This document shows, piece by piece, positions 1-7,068 of a stretch of 12,835 nucleotides of DNA (the stretch's first letter is position 1; every line of letters starts with the position of its first letter). Under the pieces are notes generated by a model. It saw only the letters and a program-made list of their open reading frames with translations, did not search any database and was not told the origin of the DNA. Both the position numbers and the translations under genes were made by a program. The DNA comes from Sulfurovum sp. (GTDB lineage Bacteria > Campylobacterota > Campylobacteria > Campylobacterales > Sulfurovaceae), in assembly GCA_015663065.1 (NCBI GenBank), contig DQSX01000063.1:1-12835 (forward strand), in the 5' to 3' direction.

Positions 1-174
1 GTGCTCAAAATAAAAGAGCAGATACCAACCTATGGCGATAAAATAGTGGTGAAGACCTCATGCAAGGGTGTATGTTCAGTAGAGAAGAAAAATGCTTTTA
101 TACGTGAGTTTAGCATACGGTTAAAAGCCAAAGAGAAGTATGTGTTTACCTCTGAGTTTGAGGTAAACTTTTAA
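1..174 (+). CDS. C-terminal end of an unrecognised protein (partial)
   Basis: An open frame runs from the first base of the window to a TAA at 172-174, giving 57 visible residues that end in SEFEVNF. It has no stop at its left end, so the true start probably lies outside the window; the GTG at base 1 cannot be judged. The peptide is lysine-rich, alternates charged and hydrophobic residues as beta strands do, and contains two close cysteines (TSCKGVCS). I do not recognise a family. It is the only + strand gene here and converges with the response-regulator gene, whose stop lies 45 bases further right. A hairpin formed by its last codons may act as its terminator. It is judged real because the frame is open, its codon use is ordinary, and it ends just before the convergent gene. 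Confidence 0.6.
   Translation: MLKIKEQIPTYGDKIVVKTSCKGVCSVEKKNAFIREFSIRLKAKEKYVFTSEFEVNF
144..172 (+). terminator. Hairpin plus short T-run overlapping the stop codon of the + strand gene
   Basis: A perfect 9-bp inverted repeat, GTTTACCTC (144-152) and GAGGTAAAC (160-168) with a 7-base loop, is followed at once by TTTT (169-172). The arms lie within the last codons of the partial + strand gene, and the T-run overlaps its TAA. This has the shape of an intrinsic terminator, but the stem is only moderately GC-rich and the T-run is short. There is no T-run on the other strand, so it would serve the + strand gene only. Confidence 0.45.
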
Positions 175-219
175 ATGCTTAGTAGAGAGAACTACTCAAG
201 CAAGTAACCATTTTGTTAT

Positions 220-903
220 CTAAACCAGCTTATACCCCACACCCCAGACAGGTGCAATATACTCTTTCTCTCCCGAAGGGTCTATCTTCTTCTTAAGCCT
301 GTTCATCGCTACGTTGATGGTCTTGTCATGAAAATTCATAGAGTCATCACCCCAGACCTCATCACGAAGAAAGTCTCTGTCAAGCACCTGATGGGCATTT
401 TTAACAAAGGTATGAAAAAGTTTGAACTCAAGGTTAGTCAATTCTACATGTCTCTCTTCTATATACAGTTCTCTTTTATGTATATCAAGCGTAATATCTT
501 TATATTTCACTCTATGGTTATTTTTTGCACCAGATCTTCTTAGGAGTGCATCGATGCGTAAAAGAAGCTCTTTATGACTAAAAGGTTTGGTCATGTAATC
601 ATCAGCGCCAGAGTTAAAGCCTTCTTCAAGATCAGCATCTTTATCTCTTGCGGTAAGAAAAATCACCGGTATTTCATAGCCTTTGTCTCGCATCTGTTTG
701 ACAAATTCAGAACCTTCTATCCCTGGAAGGTTACGGTCTACAATCATCAATGCAGGGTTCTCTTCTTCAAGGAACTGCTCTACATTTTCTGCCGAGAGGA
801 AACCTGCTGTTTCATACCCTGCTTTGGAGAGGTGATACTCAAGCAATTCTAAAATATCTGCTTCATCTTCAATAATGACAATTTCTATATTCTTGTTTTC
901 CAT
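220..903 (-). CDS. OmpR/PhoB-family response regulator, probable phosphate-starvation regulator
   Basis: This is a two-domain transcription factor of 227 residues, close to the usual PhoB length. The receiver domain (about 5-120) has the acidic pair E12/D13, the phospho-acceptor D56 in IVDRNLPG, T84 in FLTARD and K106 in TKPF. A winged-helix DNA-binding domain follows (about 126-227), with a recognition-helix stretch DKTINVAMNRLKKK and the typical GVGYK end. The start chosen is the ATG at 903-901. The frame stays open upstream into the PiT gene, but the receiver fold begins just after this methionine. No convincing ribosome binding site precedes it, and the predicted transcript start falls on this ATG. 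No sensor kinase is adjacent, because the next gene downstream is convergent, so the kinase must be elsewhere. Its place behind a PiT gene and among Pho-box-like sites supports a PhoB/PhosR role; the family call is sure, the phosphate role is inference. Confidence 0.93.
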   Translation of the reverse strand: MENKNIEIVIIEDEADILELLEYHLSKAGYETAGFLSAENVEQFLEEENPALMIVDRNLPGIEGSEFVKQMRDKGYEIPVIFLTARDKDADLEEGFNSGADDYMTKPFSHKELLLRIDALLRRSGAKNNHRVKYKDITLDIHKRELYIEERHVELTNLEFKLFHTFVKNAHQVLDRDFLRDEVWGDDSMNFHDKTINVAMNRLKKKIDPSGEKEYIAPVWGVGYKLV

Positions 904-909
904 ACTGCT

Positions 910-941
910 ATCATAGTGTGAATTGATAACATATTTATTAC
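910..941 (-). promoter_or_regulatory. Pho-box-like operator and -10 element before the response-regulator gene
   Basis: Read on the minus strand, the 43-bp gap after the PiT stop holds half-sites GTAAT (941-937) and GTTAT (930-926), 11 bp apart. After exactly 10 bp comes TATGAT (915-910), a one-mismatch -10 hexamer. The same spacing is found before the PiT and porin genes. A transcript starting seven bases after the -10 would begin at 903, the A of the ATG. The site implies autoregulation. Having only two half-sites makes it weaker than the PiT and porin sites. Confidence 0.5.
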
Positions 942-946
942 AATAA

Positions 947-2488
947 TTAAGTAGCCAAACCTTTAAGTACAAAGAAAATAATAGCAGATAAGATCGCTGC
1001 CGCTGGTACCGTAATGACCCATGCCGCAATGATCTTTTTAACCATCCCGCGTTTCACATAGTTTTCACGCAGTGATTTTTTAAGGCTTTTTACTTTCTTC
1101 TTTTGGTACTTAAGTTGTGCCATCAACTCAACCTGACGTTTATAGTCCTCTTCGCTCTTCAAGCTTTCAAGTTCTTTTTTCAATTTATTCTGTTTCTCTA
1201 CTGCTGCTTGAAGTTTGGAATGGTTCTTGTTCATACTCTCTCTGTCTAGCCACTCTCTTAAGAACCCAACACCAAAAATGGCACCTACTGCAATGTGCGT
1301 AGAGGATACCGGCAATCCAAGCTGTGAAGCGATGACCACGGTAATTGCCGCCGCCATCATAATGGAGAAGGCTCTCATCTGGTCAAGGTCGGTAATTTCA
1401 GAGCCCACTGTTTTAATGAGTCTTGGACCAAAAAGTGCCAAACCAATGGAGATACCCACACCACCCACAACCATGACCCATAAAGGAATGGCTACTTTTG
1501 CTGAAACGGCTGTAGAGTTCAAAGCATCATAAACGGCCGCCAAAGGACCTACTGCATTGGCAACATCATTGGCACCGTGTGCAAAACTCAAAAGTGCCGC
1601 AGCAAAAATGAGGGGGATAGTAAAAAGAAGGTTGATCGACTCTCTTGTAGGCTCCATACCCATCACTTTTTTTGCAATACGCGGTTTTACGATCGTGAAG
1701 GTAATACCCGCACCGATCAGACCAAAGATCAATGCGATCCAAATACTCGGTTTTTTCGTTTGAGGCAGGAAACTCAATACATCTACGATCACAGGCCATA
1801 TCTTCTTAAGCCCTTTGACAGTCAGATACGTGATGAATGCTGCTGCCATCACTGCTACAAGAACAGGTACTACTTTCTTCGCTGCAGAGAGTCTGTCTTC
1901 TTTATAGAGGATCTGAGATTTAATAATATAGAGGAAGATCGCCGCGATCACACCACCAAGTACAGGAGAGATGACCCACGAAGCTGCAATTTTTCCCATT
2001 GTTCCCCAGGATACAATGGCAAATCCACCTGCTGCCACACCACCGCCAAGTACACCACCCACAATGGAGTGTGTTGTAGAGACCGGTGCTTTAAGCCAGG
2101 TAGCGAGGTTAAGCCAAAGTGCTGCTGCCAGCAGTGCTGCTGACATCGCATAGACAAAGATCATCGGGTCATTGCCAAAAGCAGACGGGTCGATGATCCC
2201 TTTTTTAATGGTTCCCACCACGTCACCACCAGCGATCAATGCACCCGAAGCTTCAAAGATAGAAGCAATGAGTATCGCAGCACCAATGGTCAAGGCCCCA
2301 GAACCCACTGCAGGTCCCACATTGTTCGCAACATCATTTGCCCCAATGTTCATCGCCATATAAGCACCAAATACAGCTGCTAAAACTAAAAATCCACCAT
2401 GTGTAGCGTGGTCTACAAGTGAGTTTGCATAAAACGCCACTGCCACTGCAAAGCCTGCACCGAGCAGTATTTTGAATGTGTTATTCAT
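947..2488 (-). CDS. PiT-family inorganic phosphate transporter
   Basis: This is a 513-residue polytopic inner-membrane permease that imports phosphate (as metal-phosphate or with a cation) in the PitA/PiT family. The family's internal duplication is clear: GANDVAN at about 49-55 and again at 304-310, and PVSTTHS at about 134-140 matched by PVSSTHI at about 392-398. A charged, coiled-coil-like cytoplasmic segment (about 420-475, rich in K, E and L) precedes one last membrane helix. The start ATG is at 2488-2486, with AAAGG upstream. The response-regulator gene follows after 43 bp. A strong Pho-box-like promoter lies directly upstream. Many PiT carriers are low-affinity and not starvation-induced, so this promoter is notable. 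Phosphate versus sulfate or other anion specificity cannot be read from sequence alone, but the signature favours phosphate. Confidence 0.94.
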   Translation of the reverse strand: MNNTFKILLGAGFAVAVAFYANSLVDHATHGGFLVLAAVFGAYMAMNIGANDVANNVGPAVGSGALTIGAAILIASIFEASGALIAGGDVVGTIKKGIIDPSAFGNDPMIFVYAMSAALLAAALWLNLATWLKAPVSTTHSIVGGVLGGGVAAGGFAIVSWGTMGKIAASWVISPVLGGVIAAIFLYIIKSQILYKEDRLSAAKKVVPVLVAVMAAAFITYLTVKGLKKIWPVIVDVLSFLPQTKKPSIWIALIFGLIGAGITFTIVKPRIAKKVMGMEPTRESINLLFTIPLIFAAALLSFAHGANDVANAVGPLAAVYDALNSTAVSAKVAIPLWVMVVGGVGISIGLALFGPRLIKTVGSEITDLDQMRAFSIMMAAAITVVIASQLGLPVSSTHIAVGAIFGVGFLREWLDRESMNKNHSKLQAAVEKQNKLKKELESLKSEEDYKRQVELMAQLKYQKKKVKSLKKSLRENYVKRGMVKKIIAAWVITVPAAAILSAIIFFVLKGLAT

Positions 2489-2519
2489 CTTTTACCTTTG
2501 TAAAAAAATTATTTGGGGG

Positions 2520-2562
2520 ATTATAGAGAAAAAGTATTACAATAATGTTACCAAATTGTTAT
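2520..2562 (-). promoter_or_regulatory. Pho-box-like triple half-site and -10 element before the PiT gene
   Basis: On the minus strand, three half-sites lie at a strict 11-bp period: ATAAC (2562-2558), GTAAC (2551-2547) and GTAAT (2540-2536), separated by AT-rich 6-mers. Ten bases further is a consensus -10 hexamer TATAAT (2525-2520). There is no proper -35 hexamer; the repeats occupy its place, as in PhoB-class activated promoters. The predicted start at about 2513 leaves a leader of about 24 bases. The half-site resembles the C. jejuni PhosR box (GTTTC repeats at 11 bp, recalled from the literature). Confidence 0.7.
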
Positions 2563-2592
2563 AGAAAACAATTATGGAAGATTTAACCTAAG

Positions 2593-2615
2593 GAAATGGG
2601 CGAAGTGCCCACCTC
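2593..2615 (-). terminator. Hairpin after the porin gene
   Basis: In the minus-strand RNA, GAGGUGGGC (2615-2607) pairs with GCCCAUUUC (2601-2593) around the loop ACUUC. This gives nine pairs including two G-U wobbles, 21 bases after the porin stop. The wobbles form only in the minus-strand transcript, which points to function in the porin mRNA. No strong U-run follows, so it may be a weak terminator or a 3'-end stabiliser. Its core resembles the hairpin at 12231-12253. Confidence 0.5.
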
Positions 2616-2636
2616 GGAAAGAAAGTTAAAGAAGAT

Positions 2637-3791
2637 TTAGAATTTATAAATCATATCCAGCTGAACACGCTCATATTTTGGTTCCATTCCAGCTATTTTA
2701 CTTTTACTTTCATAAAGTTCATTGAAGAAAAAGTTACCGGCAAGAGAAAGGTTTTTACCCGCTTTGTACTTTGCTCTGATCGCATGACCTTTAGCCGCAG
2801 TACCACCACCGAAGTTATCTGAGTCAGAGTATGCACCATATGTCGCATCTTCTTCAAGATCTGTATACGAGTATTTTACTTGCCAGTCACCGACATTTTT
2901 AGCTTTACCTAATTGAAGTGCTAAATCATACCCAAAGTTATTGTCGTCTGCAGCAAAGTTATATACAACTCCTGCAGCAACTTTAAACGGCATACCAAAT
3001 ACATCTTTAAACTGTAGTTCACCAAATCCTTCTACAATATGATAATCATTTGCATACAAACCATTTGCATCTAAGGTGTTACCTTTGCTACTACCAAAAA
3101 GAGTTGTGTTGCCTTTTAGCCCATCATAAAAGTAGACACCAGCACCTAAATTAAGTTTTGCAAAATCTAAGTTAGATTTGTGCACATATTGTGCTAAAAA
3201 GAGGTTAACATCGTCTGCAGTATCTGTAGCTGCTTCTTCCAAAGTTGGTTGGTTCGCACCTACAGTGATTATCTTTGTATCATCTTTATACTGGTAATTT
3301 ACCCCGTTCATTGAAACATCGTTATCCCAAACAAGTTGTGATTTAATAGGTCTGTACATCATATATGGTTGTCTACCTACTTTGTAAGTAGAGTTATCAG
3401 ACTTATACGCCAGACCTAAAATATTGAATCTAAGTGACTGAAAAAAGTAGTCACTCAAAGGCTCATCATCCAAAAATGTCTGGTTTCCTGAAGTTGGGTT
3501 TGCAAAACCAGATCTCATACCCACTTCAAATTGAAGATCTTCTATTAAATCAATCTTTGCCACTAGTCTTAAACGATATCTGTTTCTATACTTATTGTCT
3601 TTATCATCTCTTTCAATACTCTCATATCTTAGTCTTAAATCACCTTTGAAATGAACTCTATCGAGGATGCTATGTTCTGCTGCAAGAGTTGTGCTGTTCA
3701 TGTCTGTCATTCGTTCATACGGTCTTTTGACCTCCGAAGCAGCCATTACTACTGTCGCTACTGCTACCATTGATAATACAATTTTTTTCAT
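2637..3791 (-). CDS. Outer-membrane porin (putative porin family)
   Basis: The protein has 384 residues with a clear signal peptide (MKKIVLSMVAVATVVMA, cleavage near 17-18). A mature domain of alternating amphipathic strands follows (for example FKGDLRLRYE, YRLRLVAKID, FEVGMRSGF) and ends in a C-terminal aromatic YKF typical of BAM-inserted barrels. The pattern fits a putative porin family of about 16 strands (Porin_5-like). It should form a diffusion channel in the outer membrane. The start ATG at 3791 has AAGGA upstream. It has its own Pho-box-like promoter in the 76-bp gap after the TonB-dependent receptor gene, with no obvious terminator between them, so it may also receive read-through. 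Regulation like that of the phosphate porins OprP or PhoE is inferred from the promoter; the sequence itself does not show selectivity. Confidence 0.85.
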   Translation of the reverse strand: MKKIVLSMVAVATVVMAASEVKRPYERMTDMNSTTLAAEHSILDRVHFKGDLRLRYESIERDDKDNKYRNRYRLRLVAKIDLIEDLQFEVGMRSGFANPTSGNQTFLDDEPLSDYFFQSLRFNILGLAYKSDNSTYKVGRQPYMMYRPIKSQLVWDNDVSMNGVNYQYKDDTKIITVGANQPTLEEAATDTADDVNLFLAQYVHKSNLDFAKLNLGAGVYFYDGLKGNTTLFGSSKGNTLDANGLYANDYHIVEGFGELQFKDVFGMPFKVAAGVVYNFAADDNNFGYDLALQLGKAKNVGDWQVKYSYTDLEEDATYGAYSDSDNFGGGTAAKGHAIRAKYKAGKNLSLAGNFFFNELYESKSKIAGMEPKYERVQLDMIYKF

Positions 3792-3822
3792 TTGTATACT
3801 TCCTTGTTTGTTTATGGACGGA

Positions 3823-3865
3823 AGTATAGAAAAAATTGGTTACAAAATTGTTACTATTGTGTAAT
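3823..3865 (-). promoter_or_regulatory. Pho-box-like triple half-site and -10 element before the porin gene
   Basis: On the minus strand, ATTAC (3865-3861), GTAAC (3854-3850) and GTAAC (3843-3839) lie at an 11-bp period. Exactly 10 bp further is TATACT (3828-3823), a good -10 hexamer. The arrangement is superimposable on that before the PiT gene. The predicted start near 3816 gives a leader of about 25 bases. The most distal half-site abuts the stop codon of the receptor gene (3870-3868). Confidence 0.7.
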
Positions 3866-3867
3866 AC

Positions 3868-6800
3868 TTAGAACTTAGCTGAAATTTTTGCTGCTAGGGT
3901 TCTTCCTTTTTTAAACTTTCGTGTCACACCCTCTCCCTGTTTCCAGATCGTCTCTTCATCTAAGAGATTCCCTGCTTTGACTTTCAGTTCGAAGTCATAA
4001 GCATAGTTAAACTTCTCTATCCAGACGATATCCAAGAGTGTCGGAGGTACTTCATATTGATCCGGCTCTCTGTCGGGTCCGTCAATGACACCGACTTTAC
4101 GAATACGCTTTGCCATATGATTGATATTCATCAGTACAGAGCGTTTATCTGCCTCATACCCCAAAGTGAAGTTGATGACATATGGAGACAATCCCTGAAG
4201 ATCTCTCTGATCTGAAGTAAAGATGCCTTTTTGTTCTTCCGTCAGTGTCACTTCTGAAAAGTTGTAAGAGAAGTTCCCTGAAACATAATAGTTTGGCCAG
4301 TTCGTCCAGTCATTGCCTATAAAATCAAAGTTTTTCCTGCCATCTATCTCAAAACCGTACAAGGTTGCGGACTCCGTGTTCGCAAACGAGTAGATCGGCA
4401 GAGAAGAAGAAGGAAGCAGCACATCTTCAATAGGATCTTCCATATATTTGTAAAAGAGTCCTAACTTAATATTTTCTCTGGGAGAGATAAAGTAAGAGTA
4501 CTTCAAGTCAAAGTTATAAATGATTGTATTGACAAGATCCGGATTCCCTACAATAGTAGCCACATCAAAAGGGTGAAAATACTCCCCCTCTGTAAATTCT
4601 CTCATATCTGGCATAATGTACGTTTTAGATACTGCAAGATCCACATACTGTTTCTCAGAGTATTTGTATTTGACAGAGATCGATGGAAAATAATCGTTGA
4701 TCTCCAAAGTAGATCTCTCTTTTTGGATCAGTCTTCTTTTTGAAAAGTCCGGATTGTCCCTGTCTTCTTTATACTGGTCAATATTTTGCGAAAGACTGAC
4801 ATAACGAAGACCAAGAACCACTTCAAGATCCTCTGTCGGTTTACTCATCCAAGAGAGGAAAGGCGTTGTTTCATCCACATAACCATCAAAATAGTCTGCT
4901 GCTTTGAAAAGTGTCTGAACCAAAAATGGTCTATAGTCATAAGGGTAAGGAGGAAGTACAAAGTTATTGTAGATCCCGTCAATATCCATAGTCAACTGAC
5001 GGTCTGTCACAAGCTTGTCTCCCTGCTTGTCAAGATAGTATTTATTCTGTCTTGAAACCCTCTCTTTAGAAGAGATGTTGATCCCGTATTCGATGTACTC
5101 ATCTTTGCTAAAGACTTCAAGGGCATGTCTGTTTTTCAAATACATAGCTTTAAGGTCATCATTGGATTCCAGTCTGTTTGAAAGGTGGTTGCTCACAGCG
5201 TTGTCATTAAAAGTAAGTCCACCTTCGGTAATATAGGCATACTGATAATTGTTAGGCTGGTAAAAGTCAGCCTGAGAGTTTTCAAAACCAAATTTAAAAT
5301 TCGAATCTGAATTAAATATCCTGTAGTCAAAATCTCCAGAGACCTGATCTACATTCAGTTCTCTCTCTTCCCAGTTAAGGTTATAGATGGTATAGTGGGA
5401 ATAATTTGAACCTATAATACCATCTGTAACACGGGTCGACTTCACAGAATTTTTTGTATAAAGTTTGGTATATTTCACTCTGAACAGATCCATATAGTTA
5501 TACCCGATGTTCAACATGCCCCCATGAGAGATGTTCATTCCAGTCTGCTCGATCGTACCGAATTTAGTCGGCTCTGCAATCTGTTGCCCATTTGCATCAA
5601 AATCATACCCGTAAAACTCTTCAGGCACATATCTACTTTTTTGAGCATAGTTATAGTTGGCATAAACTGTCACATGATGGTCATCAGAAATGTCAAAACT
5701 TTTTGCCCCTTCTATGGAACCGCCAAAATCTGGCTTTAACGTGCTTTTATAGACTTCGTAGATACGGTTGGGGTACATTCTTGTAAATTCTGACAACTGC
5801 TCTTTTGTAAAGTCTCTTGTGGTAAATGTCGGTGTTCTCTGCCCTACCTCTACCTGCGTTGCATCAAGAATGGGTTGAGGAATGTCTCTGAAACCCGAAT
5901 CATACCCTGTCCAGTCGGTAGCAGAACCCACATAATCTATTTGTGAAGTCCCCGTATAGGTATTGACTCCCCCACCCAGAGAGATCTTGACAAAATCTTC
6001 ATCAAATCGTTCTTTGGTACGAATGTCAATATACCCTCCGCCAAAAGAACTTGGTACATCGGCAGATGCACTCTTCTGAATCTTCATAGACCCAATAATC
6101 GATGAAGGGAAAATATCCAGAGGTACAGTTCTTTTTAAAGGGTTGGGAGAAGGTAAGGGCAAACTGTTCATCTCTACATTTGAGTATCTTTCACCAAGCC
6201 CTCTCACATAAATATTTCTACCGTCTACAAGGGTCACCCCGGTCACTCTTCGCAAAGCAGCCGCAGCCGTGGAGTCACCTTTTTTGGAAAACTCGTCTGA
6301 ACCAAGAATATTGGCAATAGCATTGGAGTTTTTCTCCTCCGCAATAATAGCAGACAGAGAGCCTTCTACTCTAGGTGCAAGCACTACATACTCTTCAAGT
6401 TCCATGCTGGCAGGAGTAAGCATTATGGTACGTGAAACAGCAGCGTTTTTAACAACCTTTACACCTCCTATGGTTTGTGCAGAATACGCTGTATGTACCA
6501 CTGAAATACTCAGTGTCACACCGGAAGGCACTTCAACAGAAAATCGACCCGAAGCATCTGTTCTTGCATCTACCGCTGTCCCTTTGACAAAGATCCTGGC
6601 ACCAGAAACGGGTGTTTTCCCCTGCACAGACAAGACACGACCATTCAGTCGACCTTTGCCCGTCACGTTAAGTTTTTCAGCGCTTTTCTCCTGAGTAAGT
6701 TTTCCTACCGGTGTATCCACGGTGACCAAAGGTGTTGTTGTACTTTGTGAAAAAGTAGAAACAACTTGTGTATCTCTGTTTTCTTTGATAGTTACTCTTT

Positions 6801-7068
6801 TTTTAAAGTATCCAAGGTTCTCCCTGTTCATACCACGACCTACAATTTCAACCGTATGTTCACCTACAGGAAGTTCGGTTGTCAATGACCCGTCAATATC
6901 ACTTTTAAAGATTCTTTTACTGTCAACCGTGATCACAGACCCCAGTAGAGGTGTCTGGTCTTTAAAAACAAACACAGAGAGTGTTCCTGTTTCTGCCTTT
7001 GCCATGCTGGCAACAAACAAAACTACAAGCAGTAAAGCAAGCCTCAAAAACTGTTTAAGATTCGTCAT
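3868..7068 (-). CDS. TonB-dependent outer-membrane receptor with N-terminal beta-sandwich domains
   Basis: A large receptor of 1066 residues. A signal peptide (about 1-25, ending SMAKA) is followed by a PEGA-like beta-sandwich (about 27-105) and a carboxypeptidase-regulatory-like domain (about 138-218; GRLNGRVLSVQGKTPVSGA and TDASGRFSVEVP). A likely TonB box, ELEEYVVLAP, is at about 223-232. The plug domain (about 240-352) includes IYVRGLGERYSNVEMN and SFGGGYIDIRT. A 22-strand-type barrel ends in AKISAKF. It would bind a substrate outside the cell and import it using energy from the TonB complex encoded just upstream. The start ATG abuts the TPR stop codon (TAGATG), with GGAG about 10 bases upstream, so translation is probably coupled. 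The substrate cannot be read from sequence. The Pho-like operators and the PiT and porin neighbours suggest a phosphorus-containing compound rather than iron. Confidence 0.94.
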   Translation of the reverse strand: MTNLKQFLRLALLLVVLFVASMAKAETGTLSVFVFKDQTPLLGSVITVDSKRIFKSDIDGSLTTELPVGEHTVEIVGRGMNRENLGYFKKRVTIKENRDTQVVSTFSQSTTTPLVTVDTPVGKLTQEKSAEKLNVTGKGRLNGRVLSVQGKTPVSGARIFVKGTAVDARTDASGRFSVEVPSGVTLSISVVHTAYSAQTIGGVKVVKNAAVSRTIMLTPASMELEEYVVLAPRVEGSLSAIIAEEKNSNAIANILGSDEFSKKGDSTAAAALRRVTGVTLVDGRNIYVRGLGERYSNVEMNSLPLPSPNPLKRTVPLDIFPSSIIGSMKIQKSASADVPSSFGGGYIDIRTKERFDEDFVKISLGGGVNTYTGTSQIDYVGSATDWTGYDSGFRDIPQPILDATQVEVGQRTPTFTTRDFTKEQLSEFTRMYPNRIYEVYKSTLKPDFGGSIEGAKSFDISDDHHVTVYANYNYAQKSRYVPEEFYGYDFDANGQQIAEPTKFGTIEQTGMNISHGGMLNIGYNYMDLFRVKYTKLYTKNSVKSTRVTDGIIGSNYSHYTIYNLNWEERELNVDQVSGDFDYRIFNSDSNFKFGFENSQADFYQPNNYQYAYITEGGLTFNDNAVSNHLSNRLESNDDLKAMYLKNRHALEVFSKDEYIEYGINISSKERVSRQNKYYLDKQGDKLVTDRQLTMDIDGIYNNFVLPPYPYDYRPFLVQTLFKAADYFDGYVDETTPFLSWMSKPTEDLEVVLGLRYVSLSQNIDQYKEDRDNPDFSKRRLIQKERSTLEINDYFPSISVKYKYSEKQYVDLAVSKTYIMPDMREFTEGEYFHPFDVATIVGNPDLVNTIIYNFDLKYSYFISPRENIKLGLFYKYMEDPIEDVLLPSSSLPIYSFANTESATLYGFEIDGRKNFDFIGNDWTNWPNYYVSGNFSYNFSEVTLTEEQKGIFTSDQRDLQGLSPYVINFTLGYEADKRSVLMNINHMAKRIRKVGVIDGPDREPDQYEVPPTLLDIVWIEKFNYAYDFELKVKAGNLLDEETIWKQGEGVTRKFKKGRTLAAKISAKF

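Noticed and set aside
177..201. Imperfect inverted repeat (GCTTAGTAG and CTACTCAAGC) in the convergent gap
   Set aside because: It has a bulge, no T-run on either side and a weak stem. The hairpin at 144-168 is the better terminator candidate for the + strand gene.
904..1029. An N-terminal extension of the response regulator reading to 1029
   Set aside because: It overlaps the PiT coding end and has no receiver-domain similarity. The receiver fold begins at the methionine at 903.
1577..2143. A 188-codon open frame on the + strand
   Set aside because: It lies antisense to the PiT gene and its translation is cysteine- and arginine-rich with no domain. It is a shadow of a biased coding strand.
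6269..6694. A 141-codon + strand open frame opposite the receptor gene
   Set aside because: It is antisense to the well-supported receptor N-terminus, has no ribosome binding site or domain, and is low-complexity.
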